The notes: generated by a model not told the origin, from the sequence alone. DNA of 64,000 bases from Pseudidiomarina atlantica (GCF_000753735.1 NZ_JPIN01000001.1:496001-560000); one strand, 5' to 3'; positions 8,900 through 17,009 are shown, counted from the stretch's first letter. Program-made: numbers and translations.

Positions 8900-9594
8900 G
8901 ATTGCGACTCCTGCAACTGCGCGAACTCATTCGCAGAAACCGCAATAAAACGCACGCGATCACCGGCTTTTAATTCAGGTAGGTGCGCCGCACGTCCGAG
9001 AATTTGCCAACCACCTGGCGACACACTTGGGTAGATGGCCGTTTGTTGACCGGCAATGGCGACACTGCCTGCCGGCACCTTTTGCCGCGGGGTTGCATGA
9101 CGCGGCAACCGCAGCCGTTCATCGACATCTCCCAAGTAAGCGAAGCGCGGAGCAAAACCTAAGGTATAAACGTGGTATTCAGGTGCGGTATGTAATTTGA
9201 TTACATCTTCAATGGTGCCACCTAGAGCATCAGCCACGGCCACGATATCGAGGCCAAATTCAGCGTCATAGCAGACCTGTATTTGGTGCAAAGTGCCACT
9301 GTTTTGGAATTGCTGTAGCGCTCCGCTTTCACGCTCGTCGAGCACTTGACTAACCCAAGGTGCAAGGCTATTTCGCACTTGCGCTTCAGAGTGGTTGAGC
9401 ACGTCGTAGTATACCAATACGCTGCGATAGCTCGGCACCACTTCGATAATACCTGCGCCATCGTGGGTTTGAATCAATTGCACTAGACGGTGCACTTGCG
9501 CGTTAATGGTCAAGTCTATTTGCGCCGCAAACTCAATCATTAAGGCGTCAGCTGCGGCGGTAACAAAGCGCCACTCTTGCTCGGCGATTAACAT
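8896..9594 (-). CDS. pxpB: 5-oxoprolinase subunit B (KipI family)
   Basis: KipI/AHS1-domain partner of PxpC in 5-oxoprolinase. The 232-aa protein has the typical PSYRSVLVYYD, YHVYTLGFAPRFAYLGDVD and PAGSVAIAGQQTAIYP segments. It overlaps the 3' end of pxpA by seven bases and the start of pxpC by four. In Bacillus the KipI homologue is also an inhibitor of the sporulation kinase KinA, but the operon setting with pxpA and pxpC here supports the metabolic role. Confidence 0.93.
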   Translation of the reverse strand: MLIAEQEWRFVTAAADALMIEFAAQIDLTINAQVHRLVQLIQTHDGAGIIEVVPSYRSVLVYYDVLNHSEAQVRNSLAPWVSQVLDERESGALQQFQNSGTLHQIQVCYDAEFGLDIVAVADALGGTIEDVIKLHTAPEYHVYTLGFAPRFAYLGDVDERLRLPRHATPRQKVPAGSVAIAGQQTAIYPSVSPGGWQILGRAAHLPELKAGDRVRFIAVSANEFAQLQESQS

Positions 9595-10337
9595 ACTTCG
9601 CTCAGTGCTTGGCGAATGGCCTTAAGCGCCGCCAAAGCTTGTGGATTGTCACCGTGGACACACAAAGTATCGGCCTCTAGTTGCAAGCTATTACCTTCGT
9701 AAGTGCTAATACTTTCACCGCGGGCGAACGCCAATGCTTGCTGCACAATCGCCTGCTGCTCATGCAGCACGGCGCCGTCAAATTGGCGCGAGCGCAGATG
9801 TCCGTTATCTTCGTAGCAACGATCGGCAAATGCTTCAAACAACAAAGGTACTTCATACTCTGCGGCAATTTCACGTTCTGTCGCGGTTTGTAACTTCGCG
9901 AGTGTCATTAACTGCAGCGGACGTGGCTTGCCACGGTTGAATTCGGCGATAGTTTTAACCACCGCGCGAAATAATTCGTGATCTACCTGCATGGCGTTAT
10001 ACAAGGCACCATGGGGTTTGACGTAACGTAAAGCGACTTGCTCGGCATGACAAACCGCCGCAATTGCACCGATTTGGTACAACAACATGGCGCGAATTTC
10101 ATCGCTGTCAAATTGCAAAGCGCGACGACCAAAGCCGTGCAGATCTGGGTAACTGGGATGCGCGCCTATACAAACGCCGTGCTCTTTAGCGAGACGCACG
10201 GTACGCTGTAAAATCAAATAATCGCCGGCATGAAAACCACAGGCGATATTGGCGCGATCGATGTAAGGCATGACCGCCGCATCATCGCCCATACGCCAAG
10301 CGCCAAAGCCTTCACCTAAATCACAATTGAGATCCAT
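9588..10337 (-). CDS. pxpA: 5-oxoprolinase subunit A (LamB/YcsF family)
   Basis: LamB/YcsF family (not the maltoporin) subunit of 5-oxoprolinase. The 249-aa protein begins MDLNCDLGEGFG and has the metal-site segments IACGFHAGD, GAHPSYPD and VKPHGALYN, all diagnostic. First gene of the pxpABC set. Nine bases upstream ends a membrane-protein gene on the same strand, so the 5-oxoprolinase genes may be read together with the three small membrane-protein genes that precede them. Confidence 0.93.
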   Translation of the reverse strand: MDLNCDLGEGFGAWRMGDDAAVMPYIDRANIACGFHAGDYLILQRTVRLAKEHGVCIGAHPSYPDLHGFGRRALQFDSDEIRAMLLYQIGAIAAVCHAEQVALRYVKPHGALYNAMQVDHELFRAVVKTIAEFNRGKPRPLQLMTLAKLQTATEREIAAEYEVPLLFEAFADRCYEDNGHLRSRQFDGAVLHEQQAIVQQALAFARGESISTYEGNSLQLEADTLCVHGDNPQALAALKAIRQALSEVC

Positions 10338-10346
10338 CGCCGTCCG

Positions 10347-10748
10347 TTACTCCTTGGTTGCATCCTCATCGGCTTTGCCATGTGCCGCAAAGCGCACGTA
10401 GCTGTATACCAGCAGGTACAAACCGAGACCAATTGCACTAATGGCAAGGGGCGCGATGATCAATCCACCAATCTGATGCGCACCATAAACGGCAGCAGCA
10501 CCGGTAAGCCCCATGGTCAGCAAAGATACCGCAATCAAGGTGAGCGGCTCGAGCCATTTATGCAGACTACGTAAACCTAGCAAGTTCAGCAAGGCACCGA
10601 GGATGAGGCCCCACGCTAAAGGTACGCCAAGTTTGTACCAATTCAGGTCATAATCAACAATCACTGCCCAGAGTTGATCAACGCTGGCATTATAAAACAT
10701 CAAGCCCACCAGGCCTGCCAAAATCACCAATCGTGTGGTTAAATTCAT
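10347..10748 (-). CDS. Hypothetical inner-membrane protein, four helices
   Basis: A 133-aa protein I do not recognise. Hydrophobicity suggests four transmembrane helices (about residues 5-20, 40-60, 67-90 and 95-117) and a charged C-terminal tail (KADEDATKE). It sits nine bases before pxpA and 15 bases after the next membrane protein, so it is very likely part of the same transcript. A role in transport or in holding a partner at the membrane would be a guess; nothing in the sequence identifies it. Confidence 0.7.
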   Translation of the reverse strand: MNLTTRLVILAGLVGLMFYNASVDQLWAVIVDYDLNWYKLGVPLAWGLILGALLNLLGLRSLHKWLEPLTLIAVSLLTMGLTGAAAVYGAHQIGGLIIAPLAISAIGLGLYLLVYSYVRFAAHGKADEDATKE

Positions 10749-10763
10749 GCTGCTGGCTCCGCT

Positions 10764-11054
10764 TTAAAGAATTAACGACAGCACAGCAATAATCACTGCT
10801 GCTACTGGCACCCACAAAATCGGTGATTGATACCATTGCAGTGGCGGTGTTTCGTTACGCTCACTGGCAGCTTGCTGGCGTTGCTCAGCCGTGGTCGTTT
10901 GACCCAGTAAGAAGTACACCCCTAACACCAATAAAAACAAACCAAACCAACGCCAGCTTGCGGTATTGCCACCCGCAGGTGCCAACACGGCGGCAAGTAA
11001 GCCGGCAACGATGACTGCTAAAGCGCCAATGCGCTTGATTACGCTACTTTTCAT
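10764..11054 (-). CDS. Hypothetical small inner-membrane protein
   Basis: A 96-aa protein with three hydrophobic helices (about residues 8-26, 34-50 and 75-95), the last two separated by a polar loop rich in Gln, Glu and Ala. I do not recognise the family. Its ATG (11052-11054) lies inside the 3' end of the 59-aa ORF at 11044-11223, so translation of the two is probably coupled. It belongs to a row of three small membrane-protein genes leading into pxpABC. Confidence 0.65.
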   Translation of the reverse strand: MKSSVIKRIGALAVIVAGLLAAVLAPAGGNTASWRWFGLFLLVLGVYFLLGQTTTAEQRQQAASERNETPPLQWYQSPILWVPVAAVIIAVLSLIL

Positions 11055-11223
11055 TGTTATCTAAGTTTCCTTTTTGTTTCGCGCTGCGCCATTTTACGAC
11101 AAAAATAATCCAGCCACCTGCTTCGATAAACAGGCCGAGGATGATGGTGAATAAGTTCTCTTCCCAAATACCGCTAAAAAACACTGCTATGCCGATAACG
11201 ATCAGAATCAAAGCATTAATCAT
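11044..11223 (-). CDS. Hypothetical 59-aa membrane protein
   Basis: A very short ORF read from ATG at 11223 to TAG at 11044. It encodes MINALILIVIGIAVFFSGIW, then EENLFTIILGLFIEAGGW, a second hydrophobic stretch and a basic tail with KWRSAKQKG. Two membrane helices with an N-out/C-in or hairpin topology are likely. Support: GGAG six bases before the ATG, an 11-base overlap with the next gene on the same strand, strong hydrophobic patterning, and no competing ORF. No known family recognised. Confidence 0.65.
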   Translation of the reverse strand: MINALILIVIGIAVFFSGIWEENLFTIILGLFIEAGGWIIFVVKWRSAKQKGNLDNNEK

Positions 11224-11355
11224 AGCTAGCTCCTTGTGGTTAGCTTCACCTTAACTAATCTTAATACAATAAGGAAGTCGGCGAATAGTCGCATATCGAC
11301 CCTTTGTCTAAGAACTGGCATACTGACGACAACATTGTTAACTGGGAGCGCCCTG

Positions 11356-12321
11356 ATGACACGCATAAGCGAAGACGTTGAAAGCCAACCTACCAGCTGT
11401 AGCTCTGAGCATCTCCGCCGCGACGCGCAGGTTTTACCTGCACTCACTCGGCAGTTGACGCCGAAGTTGCGCGTGCATCGCAGTTTACCGCAACGCGACT
11501 TACGCATGATTGGCCCTTGGTGTTTCTTAGACCACTTCGGTCCTGTCGCTGCCGCAGATTACGCGCAGTTTGACGTCGCTCCGCACCCACATATTGGCTT
11601 GCAAACCATTACCTGGTTGTTTTCTGGCCAGCTACTGCATCAAGACAGTCTCGGTTATGAGCAACCCTTGCGCGCCGAACAACTGAACTTAATGACCGCG
11701 GGCAACGGTATTTCCCATGCCGAAGTAGCCGATGCACAAGTATCCGACCCACTGCATGGCCTGCAATTGTGGGCAGCGCTGCCGCAGGCCGATGAACAAA
11801 CCTCACCTCGTTTCGATCATTACCAGCAATTACCCCAATTTGCGCTGGGTGAAGCCAGTGCCACCCTGATCATGGGCGATTATCAATCGGAACAGCGTAG
11901 CTATCACTCACCGGCGTTACAGTTTCAGCCGATTTTTGCTCTACAACTGCGCACGCCCCGTGTGGCAGTGAGTCGTCTACGCCTGCAACGGGAATTTGAA
12001 TACGGTATTTACGTGGTCGATGGCCGGCTCGATTGCGCCGGTAAAACCGTGCGCGCCCACGAACTCATTAACCTAGGCGGTGACCGCGATGAGTTGGTTT
12101 TAGAGTTAGCTGCTGACACCACGCTGCTGGTCTTGGGCGGGGAGCCCTATGAAAGTCCGGTACAAATGTGGTGGAACTTCGTCAGTAGCGATAAACAACG
12201 CATTGTTCGCGCCCAGCAGGAGTGGAACGCTGGGCATGCACGGTTTGGCAAGGTCAGTGCTTATCGCGGCGAGCGCTTACTCGCACCAGAACTTCACTTG
12301 CGCAACGAGGATAAGGATTAA
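11356..12321 (+). CDS. Pirin family protein
   Basis: Bicupin of the pirin family; members bind Fe(II), some have quercetinase activity and others interact with metabolic enzymes or transcription factors. The 321-aa protein has the pirin metal-binding motif HPHIG (in APHPHIGLQT) and the second set GNGISHAE, then the domain-linking GLQLWAALP and a C-terminal cupin with LLVLGGEPY. The ATG at 11356 is chosen because GGGAG lies seven bases upstream; the frame is open to 11236, but that part is not pirin-like. Two bases separate it from the next gene, so the two are probably co-transcribed. Confidence 0.88.
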   Translation: MTRISEDVESQPTSCSSEHLRRDAQVLPALTRQLTPKLRVHRSLPQRDLRMIGPWCFLDHFGPVAAADYAQFDVAPHPHIGLQTITWLFSGQLLHQDSLGYEQPLRAEQLNLMTAGNGISHAEVADAQVSDPLHGLQLWAALPQADEQTSPRFDHYQQLPQFALGEASATLIMGDYQSEQRSYHSPALQFQPIFALQLRTPRVAVSRLRLQREFEYGIYVVDGRLDCAGKTVRAHELINLGGDRDELVLELAADTTLLVLGGEPYESPVQMWWNFVSSDKQRIVRAQQEWNAGHARFGKVSAYRGERLLAPELHLRNEDKD

Positions 12322-12323
12322 CC

Positions 12324-12818
12324 ATGGGTTTAATCAATCGCTTAAGTGCTATCAGCCGTCGCCTCGGCCTTTGGTTACTGGCGGCGGGCATTACCCTAGC
12401 TGTGTTATTTGTCGCGGTACTCATCTATCAGCTCTCGGTTTACCAACCGGAACCACCAACAGTTGCTAACTGTCAGGCGATTCAAACTGAAATCACCAGT
12501 GATAACGGCGCACAAGTCTATGTGTATCAGTGTCAACGCGGTGATAACGCCGAATGGCAAGGTTACGAAGTGTGGCTGCAAAAACTGTTAGACGAGGAGT
12601 GGCAACGGCTAGCGACCTCGCCGCTCGCGAATGGTTGCATTGGTATTGAGTTAGACGAGCGCGAGCTAGTTATTCAATACAGTCAATCGCGTAGCGATAT
12701 CAGTGTTGCCAGTAGTTCCTTTGTTTATGATCTCGCTGACGGTGGCGCCGCGACGCGCAGCGTAGCCACGCGTCAGCTCGATCGCTGTACCCTAGAAGCT
12801 GCTGGCAATAACGATTAA
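12324..12818 (+). CDS. Hypothetical single-pass membrane protein
   Basis: A 164-aa protein with one N-terminal membrane helix (about residues 15-38, LGLWLLAAGITLAVLFVAVL) and a periplasmic domain of about 120 residues containing four cysteines (in VANCQAI, VYQCQRG, ANGCIGI and DRCTLE) that could form two disulfides. No family recognised. It follows the pirin gene by two bases, suggesting an operon, and ends in a four-base convergent overlap with the SDR gene. Confidence 0.65.
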   Translation: MGLINRLSAISRRLGLWLLAAGITLAVLFVAVLIYQLSVYQPEPPTVANCQAIQTEITSDNGAQVYVYQCQRGDNAEWQGYEVWLQKLLDEEWQRLATSPLANGCIGIELDERELVIQYSQSRSDISVASSSFVYDLADGGAATRSVATRQLDRCTLEAAGNND

Positions 12819-13579
12819 CCCAGCTTCATTACTAGTTTGAGTGGCAGTCGCTTCATGAGGAAGCCAATCAGCGCCCATGGCCAGCCAGGTACATAGGCTT
12901 GTACGGGCTCTTTCTCGATTGCTTTGACGAGTAATTTACAACCGGTCTCGTTATCAATCATAAAGGGCGTGTTTTTTACCTTTTCATTGATTTCTGAACG
13001 AATGTAACCCGGTAAAATACAGCTGGTTTTAATCGCTGAACGCGACTTGATTAAATCCGCCCGAATACCCTCGGTCAGCGACAATAAGCCAGCTTTCGTT
13101 GCCGCATAAACCGTCATCGCCCGCGGCATGCCGCGCAACGCACTAATTGAACTGATAGTCACCAAGTGACCACTGTTTTGCTCACGAAAGATTTCCAGTG
13201 CGGCTTCGCACTGCGCGATGGCAGCGACAAAGTTGGTCTGCGCCGTTTGTACGTTGGCGTAAAAGTAGCCGGTCCCCAATGACGCCCCCTTACCCATGCC
13301 GGCGTTGACAATAACGCGATCGAGCGTGCCAAATTCAGCTTTAAATTCTTTGAAAACGGTAAACACGGCATCATGGTCATTGACATCTAGCGCTTTGATG
13401 CTGACCTTGCTCGCAGGATACTTCGCTTCGAGTTCAGTTTTCAGTTGTTCAAGGCGATCCGTACGTCGCGCGCACAATGCGAGATTACGGCCCCGAGCGG
13501 CAAACTCACGTGCCATGCCCTCGCCTAAGCCCGAACTTGCGCCTGTTATTAGAATTGTTTTACGCATTGATTGGCTCAT
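12815..13579 (-). CDS. Short-chain dehydrogenase/reductase
   Basis: Classical SDR oxidoreductase of 254 aa from the ATG at 13579. It has the NAD(P) motif TGASSGLG near residue 13, NAG (VNAGMG), the catalytic Ser in TISSISALRG and the YxxxK pair in VYAATKAG. The tail YVPGWPWALIGFLMKRLP is hydrophobic and may touch the membrane. The ATG overlaps the kinase gene's stop by four bases (ATGA), so it is the last gene of an acyl-CoA dehydrogenase-kinase-SDR operon. There it could oxidise or reduce a hydroxyacyl/oxoacyl substrate, as LvaD does in the levulinate pathway; that is inference. Confidence 0.85.
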   Translation of the reverse strand: MSQSMRKTILITGASSGLGEGMAREFAARGRNLALCARRTDRLEQLKTELEAKYPASKVSIKALDVNDHDAVFTVFKEFKAEFGTLDRVIVNAGMGKGASLGTGYFYANVQTAQTNFVAAIAQCEAALEIFREQNSGHLVTISSISALRGMPRAMTVYAATKAGLLSLTEGIRADLIKSRSAIKTSCILPGYIRSEINEKVKNTPFMIDNETGCKLLVKAIEKEPVQAYVPGWPWALIGFLMKRLPLKLVMKLG

Positions 13580-14655
13580 GCTTTCCTCTGTTGTTTGATC
13601 AGTTTGCGACAGCGCCAGTGCAAGTAATGCACCAAGAACCAAAAGTTCTTGAAGGCTGGATTTCGCGTTTGCTTGTGGTGATAACGATAATAGATCTGCT
13701 GCGCAATAACGCTCAGCCGAAACAAGCCAAAGACTTCGTAAAAGGTGAAATCTTTCACATCGACGCCCATGCGTTCGCAATAATAAGCAATCACCTGTTC
13801 ACGGCTTAACATGCCGGGCAAATGGGTCGGCTGACGGCGGGTCGAACGCGCAATCGCATCATCATCAGCTTGGATCCAATAGGCCAGACTGTTACCAAGA
13901 TCCATCAGCGGATTACCAATGGTCGCCAATTCCCAATCCAGCACACCAATGATGTTACTCGGCTCAGCAGGATCCAGCACTAAGTTATCAAAGCGAAAAT
14001 CGTTGTGGGTCATGCACAAGCGTTCATTTTGCGGCATGTGTTGCTCGAGCCAAGCCATGATCTTAGTACTTTTCGGTACGTTCCAGGTTTTCGCTTGGCG
14101 ATAACGCTTGTTCCAGCCAAGCACTTGGCGTTCGGTATAACCTTCGCCTTTAGCAAGCCCCGCTAGGTCATGTTGATGAATGTCGATGCGGTGTAATTCA
14201 ATCAGACAGTCTAAAGCGTTCTGGCAAAGCTGCCGCGTTTGCTGTTCGCTGAGCTCAAGCTCACGCGGCATGTTCTTGCGCGGAATTATGCCGGCCACCC
14301 GTTCCATCACATAAAATTCGGCACCAATGATGCTCTCATCATCGGTGTAATGCAGCATTTTAGGCACATAGGGATAGACTGGCGCCAGCGCCTTTTGCAA
14401 GCGGTACTCACGGCCCATGTCATGAGCTGACTTAGCTTTGGTTCCAGCCGGTGGACGACGTAAGATCCAATCTGCATTGGCAAACTGCAGACGATAGGTC
14501 CAGTTAGAGGCGCCCCCAGCATATTGCGTAACCTTGAGTTCGCCCTGCAATTCAGGAAAATGCTCACGCAAATAGCGACTTAGTTCGGCTACGGGTAACT
14601 CTTCGCCGCTACGAACCGTACCCGCTTTGTCTTCGAGTTTGCTTAAATCACTCAC
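13576..14655 (-). CDS. APH-family phosphotransferase (ACAD10/11 kinase-domain-like, LvaA-like)
   Basis: Protein-kinase-fold small-molecule kinase of the aminoglycoside phosphotransferase superfamily, 359 aa. Motifs: N-terminal nucleotide lobe with GASNWTYRL, catalytic loop HNDFRFDN (HxDxxxxN) and the metal-binding DWELATIGNP. These match the group that is fused to acyl-CoA dehydrogenase in mammalian ACAD10/11 and separate in bacteria (LvaA), not antibiotic-resistance enzymes. Known members phosphorylate 4-hydroxyacyl-CoA. The start is GTG at 14655, overlapping the acyl-CoA dehydrogenase stop (GTGA). The neighbours strongly support a hydroxyacyl-CoA role. Confidence 0.85.
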   Translation of the reverse strand: MSDLSKLEDKAGTVRSGEELPVAELSRYLREHFPELQGELKVTQYAGGASNWTYRLQFANADWILRRPPAGTKAKSAHDMGREYRLQKALAPVYPYVPKMLHYTDDESIIGAEFYVMERVAGIIPRKNMPRELELSEQQTRQLCQNALDCLIELHRIDIHQHDLAGLAKGEGYTERQVLGWNKRYRQAKTWNVPKSTKIMAWLEQHMPQNERLCMTHNDFRFDNLVLDPAEPSNIIGVLDWELATIGNPLMDLGNSLAYWIQADDDAIARSTRRQPTHLPGMLSREQVIAYYCERMGVDVKDFTFYEVFGLFRLSVIAQQIYYRYHHKQTRNPAFKNFWFLVHYLHWRCRKLIKQQRKA

Positions 14656-15881
14656 GCTGGATCCCGGTATTTCGCTAATTCAACTTTGGCAATGGTGGCA
14701 CGATGCACCGCATCTGGACCATCGGCGATACGTAACGCGCGTGCGACGGCAAAGAGTTGGGTCAAAGGCACATCGTGACTCATACCGGCACCGCCGTATA
14801 ACTGAATCGCCTCGTCGACCACCTGCTGCAGCACATTCGGTGCCGCAACTTTGATCGCGGAAATCTCGGTGAGTGCTTTCATGGCTCCTACTTGATCAAT
14901 CTTCCATGCCGCATAAAAGGTTAATAAACGTGCTTGGTCGATAGCGATACGCATGTCCGCAACACGTTCCATGTTGCCGCCAAGTTGCAATAGCGGACGA
15001 CCAAAGGCAATGCGTTCTTGGCCACGACGCATATAGAGCTGCAAAGCTTTTTCCGCCGCGCCGAGTGCCCGCATGCAATGGTGAATTCGGCCCGGCCCCA
15101 AGCGCCCTTGCGCGATTTTAAAACCGGCGCCCAGCCCCCCTATAACATTACTTTTCGGCACTCTCACTTGGTCAAAGCGCACTTCGCCATGGCCGTAAGG
15201 CGCATCATACTCGCCAAATGCCGGCAGCATCCGCTCAATATTCACCCCGGGCGTATCTAAAGGCACCAGTACCATCGAATGACGTTGGTGTTTCGCCGCA
15301 TCGGGGTCGGTTAAACCCATAACAATGGCAAATTTAGCGTCCGGGTGCCCAAGCCCTGTCGACCACCATTTACGCCCATCGATCACCACCTCATCACCAT
15401 CGGCAACGATCGAGGTTTGCATATTGGTGGCATCCGACGAAGCAACATCGGGTTCGGTCATACAAAACACCGAGCGAATGTCGCCATTTAACAAAGGTTC
15501 AAGCCACTGCTGTTTTTGCGCAGCCGAGCCGAAGTGATACAGCACTTCCATATTGCCGGTGTCTGGCGCGTTACAGTTAAAGATTTCTGGCGCTAACAGA
15601 CTATGCCCCATGACTTCAGCAAGCGGTGCATATTCTAAGGTGGTTAAACCAGCACCCAGCTCGGCATCAGGTAAAAACAGGTTCCATAAGCCTTGCTCAC
15701 GCGCAAGTTGCTTAAGCTCAGCAACCACCGGCGGCACTTCCCATGTACGCCACTTATCGTCGGGATTCAAACGCCGATTTTCTTTATGATAATTAGCTTC
15801 AATCGGCTCGATGTGTTCTTGCATGAATTGGATCAGACGCTTGCGATAATCGAGCGTCTTGGCACTAGGGGTAAAATCCAT
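14652..15881 (-). CDS. Acyl-CoA dehydrogenase, ACAD10/11-like (LvaC-like)
   Basis: FAD-dependent acyl-CoA dehydrogenase family protein, 409 aa from the ATG at 15881 (the frame is open to 16070 through LysR coding sequence, which is not used). It has FCMTEPDVASSDAT, KWWSTG and the C-terminal QLYGGAGM. Where medium-chain ACADs carry the catalytic Glu (YEGT), this protein has ADGPDAVHR with Asp near residue 387, the signature I associate with ACAD10/11-type proteins. These act on phosphorylated 4-hydroxyacyl-CoA and move the oxygen to C3. It is first gene of the operon with the kinase and SDR; a perfect palindrome lies 17 bases upstream. Confidence 0.87.
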   Translation of the reverse strand: MDFTPSAKTLDYRKRLIQFMQEHIEPIEANYHKENRRLNPDDKWRTWEVPPVVAELKQLAREQGLWNLFLPDAELGAGLTTLEYAPLAEVMGHSLLAPEIFNCNAPDTGNMEVLYHFGSAAQKQQWLEPLLNGDIRSVFCMTEPDVASSDATNMQTSIVADGDEVVIDGRKWWSTGLGHPDAKFAIVMGLTDPDAAKHQRHSMVLVPLDTPGVNIERMLPAFGEYDAPYGHGEVRFDQVRVPKSNVIGGLGAGFKIAQGRLGPGRIHHCMRALGAAEKALQLYMRRGQERIAFGRPLLQLGGNMERVADMRIAIDQARLLTFYAAWKIDQVGAMKALTEISAIKVAAPNVLQQVVDEAIQLYGGAGMSHDVPLTQLFAVARALRIADGPDAVHRATIAKVELAKYRDPA

Positions 15882-15897
15882 GTTCTTTCGCCTTCTT

Positions 15898-15915
15898 TTC
15901 AAACGAACGTTTGAA
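15898..15915. promoter_or_regulatory. TetR-type (PsrA-like) operator before acyl-CoA dehydrogenase operon
   Basis: TTCAAACG-AA-CGTTTGAA is a perfect 8-2-8 inverted repeat in the 47-base gap after the LysR gene. It starts two bases after the predicted -10 (15918-15923), so it covers the transcription start, a typical repressor position. The shape resembles operators of PsrA, the TetR-family fatty-acid regulator of gammaproteobacteria. A near-copy occurs at 31553-31570. Confidence 0.7.
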
Positions 15916-15917
15916 TG

Positions 15918-15946
15918 AGTGTATTGAACTACGCGTCGGCAATCAA
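15918..15946 (-). promoter_or_regulatory. Promoter of acyl-CoA dehydrogenase-kinase-SDR operon
   Basis: On the minus strand, TTGATT (15941-15946) and TACACT (15918-15923) are 17 bp apart, each matching 4 of 6 consensus positions. The promoter lies over the last codons of the LysR gene and leads directly into the palindromic operator. Confidence 0.55.
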
Positions 15947-16858
15947 TAACGAACGTTGCGCTACCGCAGGAATATGTTCGACCATATAGTCGATAAATAC
16001 CCGCACCGCAGGTAATAAGCCGCGCCGATGCGGATAGACCAGATGCATGATATGCACCGGCAAGCGCCAATTAGGTAGCACTTCTTGTAACTGTCCAGCA
16101 CGCACCGCATCCACGCAAAGGTAACTCGGCAGAGAAACCAGTCCTTGCCCCTGAATAGCGGCTTCCCGTAACACTATCATGTCGTCGGTGATCAGCTTTG
16201 GTTGCATGCTAATCGTTAGTTGTTCACCGTCATCGGCAGTTAACTGATAGCCGTAACGGCCACTGGTGTAATGCAACGATAAATGCGGAAAATCAATCAG
16301 ATCAAGTGGGTGCTTTGGCTCGCCACGCTCAGCAACTAAGCTGGGGGCACCATAAAGGGTATGTTGGGAATCGGCCAAGGGCCGCGCCACTAGCGACGAG
16401 TCCTCGATGTTTGCCCGTACTCGCAAGGCCACATCAATTCCCTCGTCAATCAGGCTCACCGGTCGATTGGTCACCATCAGTTCAACATTCACTTCACTGT
16501 AGTCGCGCATAAATGCAGGTAGCAATTCCGTCAGCAAACTTTGACTCAGCGCATAGGGAGCGCTGACATGGACGGTGCCGCGGGGGGTCTCACGCAATAG
16601 CTGAGTGACTTGCTGCGCCGCTTCGGCCGCATTGACCAGCGCCTCACAATGAATCAAAAAAGCTTGGCCAACGTCGGTGAGCTTTAACCCTTTGCTAGTG
16701 CGATGCACCAAACGAATCCCCTGCTCTTCTTCGAGCTCGGTCAAACGACGGCTGAGGGTCGACTTCGGCATGCCAAGCTCACGTGCCCCAGCGCTAATAC
16801 TGCCGGCGGCAACGACGCGCGCAAAGATTAAATAGTTGGTTAAGTCGGGTAAAGACAT
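15929..16858 (-). CDS. LysR-family transcriptional regulator
   Basis: A 309-aa LTTR. The N-terminal winged helix-turn-helix (residues about 5-62) contains GSISAGARELGMPKSTLSRR, followed by the linker helix and a two-lobed effector domain starting near residue 90 (GTVHVSAPYALSQ). It is divergent from the azoreductase gene, with an inverted repeat in the gap, so regulation of that gene is the likely role, perhaps in response to quinones or other electrophiles. It is upstream of the acyl-CoA dehydrogenase gene on the same strand, but that gene has its own promoter signals. Confidence 0.9.
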   Translation of the reverse strand: MSLPDLTNYLIFARVVAAGSISAGARELGMPKSTLSRRLTELEEEQGIRLVHRTSKGLKLTDVGQAFLIHCEALVNAAEAAQQVTQLLRETPRGTVHVSAPYALSQSLLTELLPAFMRDYSEVNVELMVTNRPVSLIDEGIDVALRVRANIEDSSLVARPLADSQHTLYGAPSLVAERGEPKHPLDLIDFPHLSLHYTSGRYGYQLTADDGEQLTISMQPKLITDDMIVLREAAIQGQGLVSLPSYLCVDAVRAGQLQEVLPNWRLPVHIMHLVYPHRRGLLPAVRVFIDYMVEHIPAVAQRSLLIADA

Positions 16859-16895
16859 CAGACGGCCTCCTCGGCAAGCGTTGACTCAACATTCC

Positions 16896-16911
16896 GTTCC
16901 ACTTTTGGAAC
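16896..16911. promoter_or_regulatory. Inverted repeat, candidate LysR-regulator site
   Basis: GTTCCA-CTTT-TGGAAC is a 6-4-6 perfect inverted repeat centred 45 bases upstream of the LysR start. A second half-site, TTTTGGAACC, occurs at 16943-16952 toward the azoreductase gene. One full site plus a nearby half-site in a divergent gap is the usual LysR-type arrangement. Confidence 0.55.
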
Positions 16912-17009
16912 GATAGATTCCATAATAGCCATCTACCACCATTTTTGGAACCCATGTAAGCTTACTGACATTGAAAACACAGCGCATTTATCTATTTTGG
17001 AGAACGAAT

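Noticed and set aside
13576-14655. APH gene as antibiotic-resistance kinase
   Set aside because: Its operon partners and motifs match ACAD10/11-LvaA kinases, not aminoglycoside kinases.
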